Assembly (NCBI RefSeq): GCF_001650735.1
Contig: NZ_LXVY01000003.1
Coordinates: forward strand, 186,001-250,000
Source: Sphingomonas sp. TDK1
GTDB taxonomy: Bacteria > Pseudomonadota > Alphaproteobacteria > Sphingomonadales > Sphingomonadaceae
Direction: 5' to 3'
DNA length: 64,000 bases
The notes beneath the pieces were generated by a model. The model did not search any database. It saw only the letters and a program-made list of their open reading frames with translations, and was not told where the DNA came from. The stretch's first letter is position 1. Each line of letters begins with the position of its first letter. Of this stretch, positions 51,106-60,254 are shown one piece after another. The translations under genes were made by a program, and so were the position numbers.

Positions 51106-52001
51106 TGGACCAGCTTGTCGCGCCGAAGACGATCGACATCGTCTATGAAACCGACCAGCCGGTCCTTTGGGAACGCGACGGGGCGGTGGCCTATGTCACG
51201 ATGCACCGTCCTGCGTTCAACAACGCGCAGAACAGCCAGATGACCTATGCGCTGGACGCCGCTTTTCGCCGCGCGACGGAAGACGATGCCGTCAAGGTGA
51301 TCGTGCTGCGCGGCGCAGGCAAGCATTTTTCGGCGGGGCACGACATCGGCACGCCGGGGCGCGACCTGCACAAGTCGTTCGATCGCGCGCATCTGCTGCC
51401 CGATCATGTGAACAAGCCGGCCGCCGAGCTGCTCTATACGCGGGAGCACGAGGTCTATCTTGGCATGTGCCGGCGCTGGCGCGACATTCCCAAGCCGATG
51501 ATCGCTGCCGTACAGGGCGCCTGCATCGCGGGGGGCCTGATGCTGGCCTGGGTATGCGATCTGATCGTGGCGACCGATGACGCCTTCTTTCAGGATCCGG
51601 TCGCGCGCATGGGCATTCCGGGCGTGGAATATTTCGCGCACGGTTTCGAGCTGCCGCCGCGCGTCGCGAAGGAATTCCTGTATCTCGGCGAGCGGATGTC
51701 TGCGGAGCGGGCCTATCAGTTCGGCATGGTCAACCGGCTGTCGACGCGGGAAGGGCTCGCGGCGGACATCAAGCGCATCGCCGACGAGATCGCCACCCGA
51801 CCCCGGCTGGGCAACTGGCTGGTCAAGCAGGCGCTGAATCACGTGGAGGATCTGCGCGGGAAACGTGCCGCGATGGATGCCGTTTTCCACATGCACCATT
51901 TTGCTCATGCGCAGAACGACCTGACGACCGGCGATTCGCTTGGCGGTCTCGACGGCAAGGGCATGGCGGCGGCCAACAAGAAGCAGGCGACGGGGGAATG
52001 A
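51105..52001 (+). CDS. Enoyl-CoA hydratase/isomerase family protein
   Basis: The 298-residue crotonase-fold product has oxyanion-hole motifs GAGKHFSAGHDIGTPG and GACIAGGLMLAWVCDLIVAT. The C-terminal region is extended by roughly 30-40 residues over a standard hydratase (HMHHFAHAQNDLTTGDSLGG). It is not the EchA20 counterpart, which is two genes downstream. It sits between ipdB (1 bp overlap) and ipdC (4 bp overlap). It probably hydrates an unsaturated CoA thioester in ring C/D breakdown, but which one is unknown. Confidence 0.88.
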   Translation: MDQLVAPKTIDIVYETDQPVLWERDGAVAYVTMHRPAFNNAQNSQMTYALDAAFRRATEDDAVKVIVLRGAGKHFSAGHDIGTPGRDLHKSFDRAHLLPDHVNKPAAELLYTREHEVYLGMCRRWRDIPKPMIAAVQGACIAGGLMLAWVCDLIVATDDAFFQDPVARMGIPGVEYFAHGFELPPRVAKEFLYLGERMSAERAYQFGMVNRLSTREGLAADIKRIADEIATRPRLGNWLVKQALNHVEDLRGKRAAMDAVFHMHHFAHAQNDLTTGDSLGGLDGKGMAAANKKQATGE

Positions 52002-53080
52002 GCGATCCGCTTGCGACCGTTCTGACCGCACGCCTGGGATGCCGCGTGCCCGTGCTCCAGACCGCAATGGGCTGGGTCGCGACGCCGGCCCTGGTGATCG
52101 CGTCGAGCGAGGCCGGCGCCTTCGGCTTTCTGGCCGGGGCGGTGATGACGCCTGCCGAGTTGCAAGGGGCGATCCAGGCGGTGCGCGCCGGAACCGACCG
52201 ACCGTTCGGCGTCAACTTTCACATGTTTCAGCCCGGCGCCGCAGAGATCGTCGAGATCATCCTGGCAAATCGGGACCGGGTGCGGGCGGTCAGTTTCGGC
52301 CGCGGGCCGGACGCCAAGATGATCGGACGGTTCCGCGATGCCGGCATCCTGTGCATCCCGACGGTGGGGGCGGTGAAGCACGCTCGCAAGATGGTGGCGA
52401 TGGGCTGCGACTTCGTCACGGTGCAGGGGGGAGAGGGCGGCGGCCATACCGGCTCGGTCGCGTCCACCGTGCTGCTGCCGCAGGTGCTGGATGCGGTGGA
52501 CGTGCCGGTGGTTGCAGCGGGCGGGTTTGCCGACGGTCGGGGGCTGGCCGCGGCGCTTGCCTTTGGCGCCGCCGGTATCGCGATGGGCAGCCGCTTCCTG
52601 ATGACCGTGGAAAGCCCGGTGCCGGCGGTGACGAAGGATCGCTATCTCCGCGCGGGGACCGACGACATCCTGGTATCGGCCAAGGTCGACGGCATGCCGC
52701 AGCGCATGATCCGGAACGAGGCGCTTGCCCGCATCGAGCGCGCGGGCCGGGTGGGGCGCTGGGTGCGCGCGATCGAAGCAGGGCTGGCGATGAAGCGTGC
52801 AACCGGCGCGTCGTTTGTCGAGCTGTATCGATCGGCAAAGGGGATGGCCGGCCATGGCGGGCTGTCGCTGCCGCAGGCGATGATGGCGGCGGCGGCGCCG
52901 ATGCTGATCCAGCGCGCGGTCGTTGCCGGGGACGCGGCGGGCGGGATCATGGCGACCGGCCTCGTCGCCGGTCGGCTCGTCGACCTGCCCTCGTGCGAGG
53001 CGCTGGTGGCGTCGATCGAAGCCGAGGCGCGCGCGCGCATCGCTGCGCTCTCCAACCCCGTTGCAAGGCAGGCCGCGTGA
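51998..53080 (+). CDS. ipdC: IpdC, NMO-like FMN oxidoreductase of HIP degradation
   Basis: The 360-residue product has the TIM-barrel fold of nitronate-monooxygenase-like flavoproteins. FMN/phosphate motifs are PVLQTAMGWVATPAL, FVTVQGGEGGGHTG and VVAAGGFADGRGLAAALAFG followed by MGSRF. In actinobacteria IpdC acts on hydroxylated HIP-CoA intermediates before ring D opening. The ipdA-ipdB-ipdC association supports this over a true nitronate monooxygenase. It is coupled on both sides by overlaps. Confidence 0.9.
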   Translation: MSDPLATVLTARLGCRVPVLQTAMGWVATPALVIASSEAGAFGFLAGAVMTPAELQGAIQAVRAGTDRPFGVNFHMFQPGAAEIVEIILANRDRVRAVSFGRGPDAKMIGRFRDAGILCIPTVGAVKHARKMVAMGCDFVTVQGGEGGGHTGSVASTVLLPQVLDAVDVPVVAAGGFADGRGLAAALAFGAAGIAMGSRFLMTVESPVPAVTKDRYLRAGTDDILVSAKVDGMPQRMIRNEALARIERAGRVGRWVRAIEAGLAMKRATGASFVELYRSAKGMAGHGGLSLPQAMMAAAAPMLIQRAVVAGDAAGGIMATGLVAGRLVDLPSCEALVASIEAEARARIAALSNPVARQAA

Positions 53081-53835
53081 TGCCGATCACCACCCATATC
53101 GCCGACCGGATCGCCGAAATCGTCTTTGACGTCCCGCCGGTCAACGCTTTCGACAGCGCGACCTGGAATGCGCTGCCCGCGATCATCGCGGCGGCCGGCC
53201 GCAACCCGGACGTCAACGTCGTCCTGATCCGGGCGGCAGAGGATGCGCGCGGCTTTTGCGGCGGCGTCGACATCAAGGAAATGCAGGCGCATCCGGAACG
53301 CATCACGCTGCTCAACCGGGGCAACTACCAGACCTTCAAGGCGGTCCGCGAATGCGAGGTGCCGGTCGTCACCGCGGTGCACCGCTTCGTGATCGGTGGC
53401 GGCATTGGCATTTGCGGCGCAAGCGACACGATCATCGCCGCCGACGACGCCTATTTCTCGCTGCCCGAGGTCGATCGCGGCGCGATGGGCGGTGCAAGCC
53501 ATCTTTCGCGGATGCTGCCGCTGCACAAGGTGCGCGCGGCGTTCTTCACCGGCGGGATCATTCCGGTGGAAGACGCCTTCCGGTTGGGCGCCGTCGAAAA
53601 GCTGGTACCTCGGGCTCGGCTGCTCGCGGAAGCGCGTGCCTTCTGCGCCACGATTTCGGGCAAGAGCCGTAAGGCGCTCGTGATCGCAAAGGAGGCGCTC
53701 AACGGCCTGGAGCCGCGCGACGTCGATCGCGGCTATCGATGGGAGCAGGGCTTCACGCTCGAAATGTACATGCATGCGGATTCGCAGAAGGCACGCGATG
53801 CCTTTGTCGCGACGGGCACGGCGGCGGCCTTCTGA
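53080..53835 (+). CDS. echA20: EchA20-like ring-D hydrolase (crotonase fold)
   Basis: EchA20 opens ring D of the HIP-derived bicyclic CoA thioester by hydrolysis. The 251-residue product follows remembered mycobacterial EchA20 closely. PPVNAFDSATWNAL, GFCGGVDIKEMQ, GGGIGICGASDTIIAADDAY and LPEVDRGAMGGASHLSRM are matching blocks, as is YRWEQGFTLEMY. The ATG shares bases with the ipdC stop (TGATG). It is distinct from the longer hydratase at 51.1 kb. Confidence 0.9.
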   Translation: MPITTHIADRIAEIVFDVPPVNAFDSATWNALPAIIAAAGRNPDVNVVLIRAAEDARGFCGGVDIKEMQAHPERITLLNRGNYQTFKAVRECEVPVVTAVHRFVIGGGIGICGASDTIIAADDAYFSLPEVDRGAMGGASHLSRMLPLHKVRAAFFTGGIIPVEDAFRLGAVEKLVPRARLLAEARAFCATISGKSRKALVIAKEALNGLEPRDVDRGYRWEQGFTLEMYMHADSQKARDAFVATGTAAAF

Positions 53836-54986
53836 TGGACCTGACCTTCACCCCAGAGCAGCAGGCGTTCCGGCAGGAGGTTCGGGCCTGGATGCGTGCC
53901 CATGTGCCGCCAGAGCCGTTGGTGACGTTGGAGCGGGAAGACGGCTATCATCAGCACGTGGCGTGGGAGCGCACGCTCGCGTCGGGCAATTGGGGCATGG
54001 TGACCTGGCCGGAGGCCTATGGCGGCCGGGGCCTGGACCTGATCCAGTGGCTGATCTTCGAGGAGGAATATTGGGCGGCGGGCGCACCGCTCCGCGCCAA
54101 CCAGAACGGCATCTTCCTTCTGGGGCCCACGATCATGGAATATGGGACCGAAGCGCAAAAGGCCCGTTTCCTGATGCCGATGGCGCGCGGCGAGGTCATG
54201 TGGGCGCAAGCCTGGTCCGAGCCCAATGCCGGATCGGACATGGCGGCGATCACGACTCGCGCGGTCCGCGACGGCGACCATTATCGCATCAGCGGGCAGA
54301 AGACATGGTCCAGCCGCGCGTCCTTCGCCGACTGGGGCTTCGGTCTGTTCCGCACGGAGGAGGGGTCGAAGCGCCATCACGGGCTGAGCTTTCTCCTTTT
54401 CGACCTCAACACGCCGGGCATCACGCGGCGACCCATCCGCCAGCTGCACGGCGATCCGGGGTTTGCCGAGCTGTTCTTTGACGAGGTCCGCGTTCCCGTG
54501 GCGAACCGGATCGCCGACGAAGGCGCAGGGTGGAACGTCGCGATGGCGACCGCAGGGTTCGAGCGTGGACTGATGCTGCGGAGCCCGGCGCGCTTTCAGG
54601 CGACTGCCGCGCGGTTGGTCACCCTGTTCCGCAAGCACGAGCAGCGCCTGTCGCCGGTGGTTCGCGAACAGGTGCTGGCGGCCTGGATGGGCGCGCAGGC
54701 CTATGCCTACAATACCTATGCGGTGGCATCGAAGATCATCGCCGGAGGGCATATCGGTGCGGAGGCCAGCCTCAACAAGATCTTCTGGTCCGAGCTCGAT
54801 CGCGCCATGCATCGCACCGCGATGCAGATGCTCGGCGCCTGGGCGGAGCTGAAGCACTTCGACGACGGGAGCGTCAACGCCTGGCTCGAGGGCTATATCT
54901 TCTCGCTGTCAGGACCGATCTACGCTGGATCGAATGAGATCCAGCGCAACATTATCGCCGAGCGCCTGCTCGGCCTGCCCCGGTAG
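53835..54986 (+). CDS. Acyl-CoA dehydrogenase, large (alpha-type) subunit
   Basis: The 383-residue product has the full acyl-CoA dehydrogenase fold. FAD-site motifs are WAQAWSEPNAGSDMAA and ISGQKTWSSRASFADW. The C-terminal YAGSNEIQRNIIAERLLGLP signature is intact. It is immediately followed (6 bp) by a smaller dehydrogenase lacking that signature. Such adjacent pairs form alpha2beta2 heteromers in steroid catabolism. It probably desaturates a HIP-derived CoA thioester; the exact step is not assignable. Confidence 0.88.
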   Translation: MDLTFTPEQQAFRQEVRAWMRAHVPPEPLVTLEREDGYHQHVAWERTLASGNWGMVTWPEAYGGRGLDLIQWLIFEEEYWAAGAPLRANQNGIFLLGPTIMEYGTEAQKARFLMPMARGEVMWAQAWSEPNAGSDMAAITTRAVRDGDHYRISGQKTWSSRASFADWGFGLFRTEEGSKRHHGLSFLLFDLNTPGITRRPIRQLHGDPGFAELFFDEVRVPVANRIADEGAGWNVAMATAGFERGLMLRSPARFQATAARLVTLFRKHEQRLSPVVREQVLAAWMGAQAYAYNTYAVASKIIAGGHIGAEASLNKIFWSELDRAMHRTAMQMLGAWAELKHFDDGSVNAWLEGYIFSLSGPIYAGSNEIQRNIIAERLLGLPR

Positions 54987-54992
54987 CTGCAG

Positions 54993-55982
54993 ATGGACTT
55001 TCGCCTTACCGAAGACCAGGCAATTCTCGTCGAGGGTGTTCGAGACTTCCTCGCCGGGGTGCACGGTGCCGAGCGGCTGCGCAGGCTGGATATGCGCGAT
55101 CCGCCACGATCGCCCGAGCTATGGGCCGAACTGACGTCCATGGGATTGCCTTGCCTGCTCGTGCCGGTCGCGGAGGGGGGATTGGGGCTCGGACTCGTCG
55201 AGGCTGTCCTGATCGCCCAGGAATTGGGGCGTGCGGCGGTGGCGGAGCCGATCGTCGACACCGCGCTGGTCGCCGTGCCGTGGCTGGTCGCGCGCGCGGT
55301 GCCGGCACCATATGCTGCCATCGTCGCCGGCGAGGCGAGGATCGCCGTGGCCCATCCCGTCAACCCTTGGATCGCCGATCTCGACGACGCCACCCACGTG
55401 ATCGCGCGGGGATCGTTGCTGGCGCGGCATGGTGACGCCGGGGCGGCATGGGAAAGCGTGGATCCGTTGCGGCGCCTGTTCGCGTCGGGCGACATCGGGG
55501 AAGGGGACGACCTGCTGCTCGACCTGGGCGCGTTGATGGCCGCCGCGCAGTTGAGGGGTCTCGCGGATGCGATGCTGGCGCAGGCCGTCGCCTATGCCGG
55601 TCAGCGCCAACAGTTCGGCCAGCCCATCGGGGCCTTCCAGGCCGTCAAGCATCACCTTGCAAGCGTTGCGGTGGCGATCGAGTTTGCGCGGCCCGTGCTG
55701 CTCCGCGCGGCCGACGCCGTGCAGCATGGGAGCCGGAGCGCGTCGATCCATGTGAGCCATGCCAAGCTTGCTGCTGGCGACGCTGCGATCCAGGCGGCGG
55801 AGACGGCCATCCAGATCCATGGCGCGATGGGCTACACCTATGAAGTCGATCTTCACTTCTGGATGAAGCGTGCCTGGGCGCTGGCCGGCGCTTGGGGCGA
55901 TCGTGCGTTGCACCTTGGCCGCATCAATGCCGCCATATTGCGCGGTACGCTGTCGACCGGCCCCTCCCACACATTCGTCTGA
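54993..55982 (+). CDS. Acyl-CoA dehydrogenase, small (beta-type) subunit
   Basis: The 329-residue product has the acyl-CoA dehydrogenase fold but is about 50 residues shorter than its neighbour. It lacks the EIQRN-LGLP ending. It keeps the helical C-terminal part (AETAIQIHGAMGYTYEVDLH, then FWMKRAWA) and AYAGQRQQFGQPIGAFQAVK. This pattern is typical of the partner subunit in heteromeric steroid dehydrogenases. It is 6 bp from the alpha-type gene and 11 bp from the thiolase gene. Confidence 0.85.
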   Translation: MDFRLTEDQAILVEGVRDFLAGVHGAERLRRLDMRDPPRSPELWAELTSMGLPCLLVPVAEGGLGLGLVEAVLIAQELGRAAVAEPIVDTALVAVPWLVARAVPAPYAAIVAGEARIAVAHPVNPWIADLDDATHVIARGSLLARHGDAGAAWESVDPLRRLFASGDIGEGDDLLLDLGALMAAAQLRGLADAMLAQAVAYAGQRQQFGQPIGAFQAVKHHLASVAVAIEFARPVLLRAADAVQHGSRSASIHVSHAKLAAGDAAIQAAETAIQIHGAMGYTYEVDLHFWMKRAWALAGAWGDRALHLGRINAAILRGTLSTGPSHTFV

Positions 55983-55993
55983 AGGACAGGGAT

Positions 55994-57145
55994 ATGCCTG
56001 AAGCCTATATCGTCGATGCGATCCGGACGCCCACCGGGCGTAAGAAGGGCAGCCTTGCGGGCTGGCACTCCGCCGACCTGGGCGCGCTGCCGATTGCAGC
56101 CATTGTCGAGCGCAACGGCTTCGATCCGCTCGCCGTCGACGACGTCATTTGGGGATGCGTCGATGCGGTGGGTCCGCAGGCGGGCAATATCGGCCGCAGC
56201 TGCTGGCTTGCGGCCGGTCTGCCGGAGGCGGTGCCGGGGGTGACGATCGATCGGCAGTGCGGCTCGTCGCAGCAGGCGATCCATTTCGCCGCACAAGGCG
56301 TGATGAGCGGCACGCAGGACCTGGTCATCGCCGGCGGTGTGCAGAACATGAACGCGATCCCGATCAGCGCCGCCATGTATGCCGGCCAGGCCTATGGCTT
56401 CGACACCCCCTTCTCGACGTCTAGGGCATGGGCCGCCCGCTACGGCGACGAGGAAGTGAACCAGATCTATGCGGCCGAAAAGATCGCGCGGCGCTGGGGT
56501 ATCGAGCGCGAGGACATGGAAGCCTTCGCCGTCCAGTCCAACGCGCGGGCCGAGCGGGCGATAGACGAGGGCCGCTTCGATCGGGAAATCCTGCCGGTCG
56601 GCGATTTCACGATGGACGAAACCGTGCGTCGCGGCACCACGCCGGAAGGCCTGGCGGGGCTGAAACCAGTGCGCGACGGCGGCATCGTCACGGCGGGCGT
56701 GTCGAGCCAGATATCGGATGGTGCCGCCGCGGTGCTGATCGCGAGCGAGGCGGCGCTGAAGGTGCATGGCCTTAGGCCCCGCGCCCGCATCCACCATCTG
56801 ACGGTGCGCGGCGACTGCCCGATTTTCATGCTGACGGCCCCCATCCCGGCGACGCGCCATGCGTTGGCGAAAGCCGGGCTGACGCTTGCCGACATGGATC
56901 TGATCGAGATCAACGAGGCGTTTGCGAGCGTCGTGCTGGCCTGGGCCAAGGAACTCGACGCCGATATGGCGCGCGTCAACGTCAACGGCGGCGCGATCGC
57001 GCTCGGTCACCCGCTCGGCGCAACCGGCGCTAAGCTGATGACGACGTTGCTCCACGAACTGGAACGTACCGGCGGCCGATATGGTCTTCAGACCATGTGC
57101 GAAGGCGGCGGCCTGGCCAACGTGACCATCATCGAAAGGCTGTGA
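55994..57145 (+). CDS. fadA6: FadA6-like thiolase
   Basis: Thiolases cleave 3-ketoacyl-CoA with CoA. The 383-residue product has nucleophile Cys89 (DRQCGSSQQAIHFAA). NEAFASVV, NGGAIALGHPLGATGAK and the final CEGGG supply the other catalytic residues. The sequence follows remembered mycobacterial FadA6 closely (CVDAVGPQAGNIGRSCWLAA; VIAGGVQNMNAIPISAAMYA). FadA6 belongs to the HIP regulon there, which fits this operon. The start ATG 55994 has GGACAGGGA upstream. Confidence 0.92.
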   Translation: MPEAYIVDAIRTPTGRKKGSLAGWHSADLGALPIAAIVERNGFDPLAVDDVIWGCVDAVGPQAGNIGRSCWLAAGLPEAVPGVTIDRQCGSSQQAIHFAAQGVMSGTQDLVIAGGVQNMNAIPISAAMYAGQAYGFDTPFSTSRAWAARYGDEEVNQIYAAEKIARRWGIEREDMEAFAVQSNARAERAIDEGRFDREILPVGDFTMDETVRRGTTPEGLAGLKPVRDGGIVTAGVSSQISDGAAAVLIASEAALKVHGLRPRARIHHLTVRGDCPIFMLTAPIPATRHALAKAGLTLADMDLIEINEAFASVVLAWAKELDADMARVNVNGGAIALGHPLGATGAKLMTTLLHELERTGGRYGLQTMCEGGGLANVTIIERL

Positions 57146-58050
57146 TCGTGGGCATCTGCACCGGACGAACCGTCATCATCACGGGCGCTGCCCGCGGCCT
57201 GGGAAGATCCTATGCGCTCGCCTTTGCCGCGGAGGGGGCGAATGTCGTCGTGAACGACATCGGCACCAGCCTGACCGGCGAGGGGCGCGACACGAGCGCT
57301 GCGGACGCCGTCGTCGCGGCGATCCAGGCGGCCGGGGGCAGGGCGATCGCCAATCATGAGGACATCGCCGATTGGGATGCCGCCAAACGCATCGTCGACG
57401 CGACCATTGCCGCGTTCGGTGGCCTCGACGTCGTCGTCAACAATGCCGGCATCGTGCGCGACCGGATGTTCGTCTCGGCAGCGCCCGAGGAATGGGATGC
57501 CACCATGCACGTCCATCTGCGCGGCCATTTCTGCCTGAGCCGCCATGCCGTCGATTACTGGCGCGCCCAGCAGAAGGCGGGCAAGGCGGTCGACGCGCGG
57601 ATCATCAACACCAGCAGCGGCGCCGGACTGCAGGGCTCGATCGCCCAGGCGGCCTATTCGACGGCGAAGGGCGGCATCGCGGCGCTGACGCTGGTCCAGG
57701 CGGCGGAACTTGGCCGCTACGGCATCACGGCCAACGCGCTGGCGCCGGCGGCGCGGACCCGGATGACCGAAGGTGCCTTCGCCGACAAGATGGCCAAGGT
57801 CGATACGGGCTTCGACAAGCAGGACCCGGACAATATCGCGCCGACCGTCGTCTGGCTCGGGTCGGCGCAGTCGGCGCATGTGACCGGCTGTGTCTTCGAA
57901 CTCGAAGGCGGACGCATCACGATCGAGACCGGCTGGAACCTTGGCCCCACCGTCGAGCGTGACTGCCGCTGGCGCCCCAGGGAGGTGGGCGATGCGGTGA
58001 ACCTCTTGCTGGCGGAACGTCCGGCGCCACGGCGGGTTTGGGGAAGCTGA
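57142..58050 (+). CDS. Short-chain dehydrogenase of the Rv3548c type
   Basis: The product has about 302 residues, starting at GTG 57142 (GTGA overlap with fadA6) or GTG 57148. Motifs are TGAARGLGRSYALAFAAEGA, VVNDIG, NNAGIVRDRMF and NTSSGAGLQGSIAQAAYST followed by AKGG. The long form with VDARIINTSSGAGLQGS matches Rv3548c, an SDR of the mycobacterial HIP regulon, as I remember it. It probably oxidises a beta-hydroxyacyl-CoA or ring hydroxyl of a HIP intermediate. Confidence 0.88.
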   Translation: MIVGICTGRTVIITGAARGLGRSYALAFAAEGANVVVNDIGTSLTGEGRDTSAADAVVAAIQAAGGRAIANHEDIADWDAAKRIVDATIAAFGGLDVVVNNAGIVRDRMFVSAAPEEWDATMHVHLRGHFCLSRHAVDYWRAQQKAGKAVDARIINTSSGAGLQGSIAQAAYSTAKGGIAALTLVQAAELGRYGITANALAPAARTRMTEGAFADKMAKVDTGFDKQDPDNIAPTVVWLGSAQSAHVTGCVFELEGGRITIETGWNLGPTVERDCRWRPREVGDAVNLLLAERPAPRRVWGS

Positions 58051-58054
58051 GGCG

Positions 58055-59077
58055 ATGCAGTTCGCTTTCACCGACGAACAGGCGATGATCGCAGAAACCG
58101 CTGCCGGCTTTTTCGCCGAGCACGCGACGAGCGCGCGGACCCGGGCCGCGATGGCGGACAATGGGGTCGATGCGTCGCTGTGGCAGGCGTTCACGCAGGA
58201 GCTTGGGCTCGGTGGCGTGAACCTGCCCGAGGCCCATGGCGGGGCGGGGTTGGGGATGGTCGAGATGGCCATCGTCGCGGAGGCGGCCGGCGCCCATATC
58301 GCCGCCTTGCCGCTCCTTGCCGGATGCGCCCTGGCGGCGCCGGGGATCCTGGCCGGTGGAACGGACGAACAGCGGCGCGCATGGCTTCCCCGGATAGCAT
58401 CCGGGGAGGTCATCGCGACATTTGCGGGGCTGGATCTGCTCGCGCCCCATGGCGGCGTGGCGGATCTGTTCGTCGTCGATACCGGCAGCGCCATGCTGAT
58501 CGTGCGCCGCGATCATCCCGCGACGCAGGTGACGACGCTCGCGACCATGGATGCGACACGGCCTTATGGCCGCCTCAGGTTCGATCCCACGGCGGCGGAG
58601 CCGTTGGCCGATCCCGAGGCGGCGCGGGCGGCCATCCGCCGGATCGGCGCCATCGCGATCGCGGCCGATGCACTGGGCGGGGCGCAGTCCTGCCTGGACC
58701 GCACGGTCCGCTATGCCGGCGAGCGGGTCCAGTTCGGGCGGACGATCGGCAGCTTTCAAGCGGTGAAACATCGGCTGGCGGATATGATGGTAGCGATCGA
58801 ACAGGCCCGTTCCGCGGTGTACTGGGCCGCCTGCGCGCAGGACGAGGCCGCGAGCGACGCCGATCTGGCGGCGCACGCCGCCAAGGCGTTCGCAACCGAC
58901 ACCTATGCCCGGTGTGCGGGGGACATGATCCAGTTGCACGGGGGCATCGGATTCACCTGGGAACATGACGCCCACCTGTTCTTCCGGCGCGCACAGGCCG
59001 ATCGGACGCTGCTCGGCACGCCCGACTGGCACCGCGAACAGGTCGCGCGCCTGATCGGACTGGATCTGGCGGCATGA
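58055..59077 (+). CDS. Acyl-CoA dehydrogenase, beta-type subunit
   Basis: The 340-residue product has the acyl-CoA dehydrogenase N-terminal helical domain (FTDEQAMIAETAAGFFAEHA). It also has YAGERVQFGRTIGSFQAVKH and a C-terminal QLHGGIGFTWEHDAHLFFRR. It lacks the SEPNAGSD-type FAD motif and the EIQRN ending. This suggests it partners the complete dehydrogenase encoded directly downstream, with which it overlaps by 4 bp. The 4-bp gap to the SDR upstream keeps it in the operon. Confidence 0.86.
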   Translation: MQFAFTDEQAMIAETAAGFFAEHATSARTRAAMADNGVDASLWQAFTQELGLGGVNLPEAHGGAGLGMVEMAIVAEAAGAHIAALPLLAGCALAAPGILAGGTDEQRRAWLPRIASGEVIATFAGLDLLAPHGGVADLFVVDTGSAMLIVRRDHPATQVTTLATMDATRPYGRLRFDPTAAEPLADPEAARAAIRRIGAIAIAADALGGAQSCLDRTVRYAGERVQFGRTIGSFQAVKHRLADMMVAIEQARSAVYWAACAQDEAASDADLAAHAAKAFATDTYARCAGDMIQLHGGIGFTWEHDAHLFFRRAQADRTLLGTPDWHREQVARLIGLDLAA

Positions 59078-60243
59078 AGCTGGGGTTCGATCCGGACGAA
59101 GAGGCGTTCCGCGCCGAGGCCGCCGCCTGGCTGGAGGCGGAGCTGACCGGGCCTTTCGCCGACCTGCGCGGCATCACGAGCCTGACCGCCATGCCCGACC
59201 GGCGTCGCGATTGGGAGCGGAGGTTGGGCGAGGCGGGCTGGAGCTGCGTGGGCTGGCCGACCGCGTTCGGCGGGCGCGGCGCGACGCTGGGCCAGCAGGT
59301 GCTGTTTGCCGAGGAATATGCGCGTGCCGGCGCGCCGCCGCGGCTCAACCACATCGGGGTCGAACTTGCCGGGCCGACGATCCTCGCCTTCGGTACGGAC
59401 GCGCAGAAGCAGCATTTCCTGCCCCCGATCGCGGCGGGCGAAGCGATCTGGTGCCAGGGCTATTCGGAGCCGAACGCCGGTTCCGATCTCGCCAATGTGC
59501 GGACGCGTGCGTGGCGGGACGGCGACGCATGGGTGATCGAGGGCCAGAAGGTCTGGACGAGCCTTGCGCAGTTTTCTGACTGGATTTTCGTGGTCGCACG
59601 AACGCAGGAAGGTTCGCGGGGGCCGAAGGGCCTGTCCTTCCTCCTGGTTCCCGTCGATCAGCCGGGCGTGACCGTTCGGCCCATCCACCAGATCACCGGC
59701 GAGGCCGAATTCAACGAGACCTTCTTCGACGGCGCGCGGACCCCGGCGGACCATATCCTGGGCGCGCCAGGGGCAGGGTGGGAGGTCGCGATGGCGTTGC
59801 TCGGGTTCGAGCGGGGCGTCTCGACGCTGGCGCAGCAGATGGGCTTCCGCAACGAACTGGACGCGGTCATCGCGGCGGCGCGCGCCAATGGTGCGGCGCG
59901 CGATCCCCTGATCCGACAGCGGATCGCGCAGGCGGAGATCGGCCTGCGGCTGATGCGCTACGGTGCGCTTCGCATGCTGAGCGGGGATCCAGGCCCTGCG
60001 GCGATGACCTACAAGATCCAATGGGCGACCTGGCGTCGCGATCTTGGGGCGCTTGCCATGACGGTTCTCGGCGTCGCAGGCGAGGTGGCCGACGCCGAGC
60101 AGGCCACCAGCGCCCAGCTGGCCCATCTGTTCCTCTATTCGCGTGCCGATACGATCTATGGCGGCACCAACCAGATCCAGCGCAACCTGATCGCGGAGCG
60201 GGCGCTGGGACTGCCGCGCGAGCCCCGCGGCGATTTATCCTGA
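59074..60243 (+). CDS. fadE30: FadE30-like acyl-CoA dehydrogenase
   Basis: FadE30 desaturates the propionate side chain of hydroxylated HIP-CoA. The 389-residue product has WCQGYSEPNAGSDLANV and IEGQKVWTSLAQFSDWIFVV. ITGEAEFNETFFDGARTPAD, FERGVSTLAQQMGF and the C-terminal YGGTNQIQRNLIAERALGLP follow. These blocks match mycobacterial FadE30 as remembered. It is coupled to the upstream beta-type gene (ATGA) and followed by the IpdF-like SDR. Confidence 0.9.
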   Translation: MKLGFDPDEEAFRAEAAAWLEAELTGPFADLRGITSLTAMPDRRRDWERRLGEAGWSCVGWPTAFGGRGATLGQQVLFAEEYARAGAPPRLNHIGVELAGPTILAFGTDAQKQHFLPPIAAGEAIWCQGYSEPNAGSDLANVRTRAWRDGDAWVIEGQKVWTSLAQFSDWIFVVARTQEGSRGPKGLSFLLVPVDQPGVTVRPIHQITGEAEFNETFFDGARTPADHILGAPGAGWEVAMALLGFERGVSTLAQQMGFRNELDAVIAAARANGAARDPLIRQRIAQAEIGLRLMRYGALRMLSGDPGPAAMTYKIQWATWRRDLGALAMTVLGVAGEVADAEQATSAQLAHLFLYSRADTIYGGTNQIQRNLIAERALGLPREPRGDLS

Positions 60244-60254
60244 GGAGAACCGCC

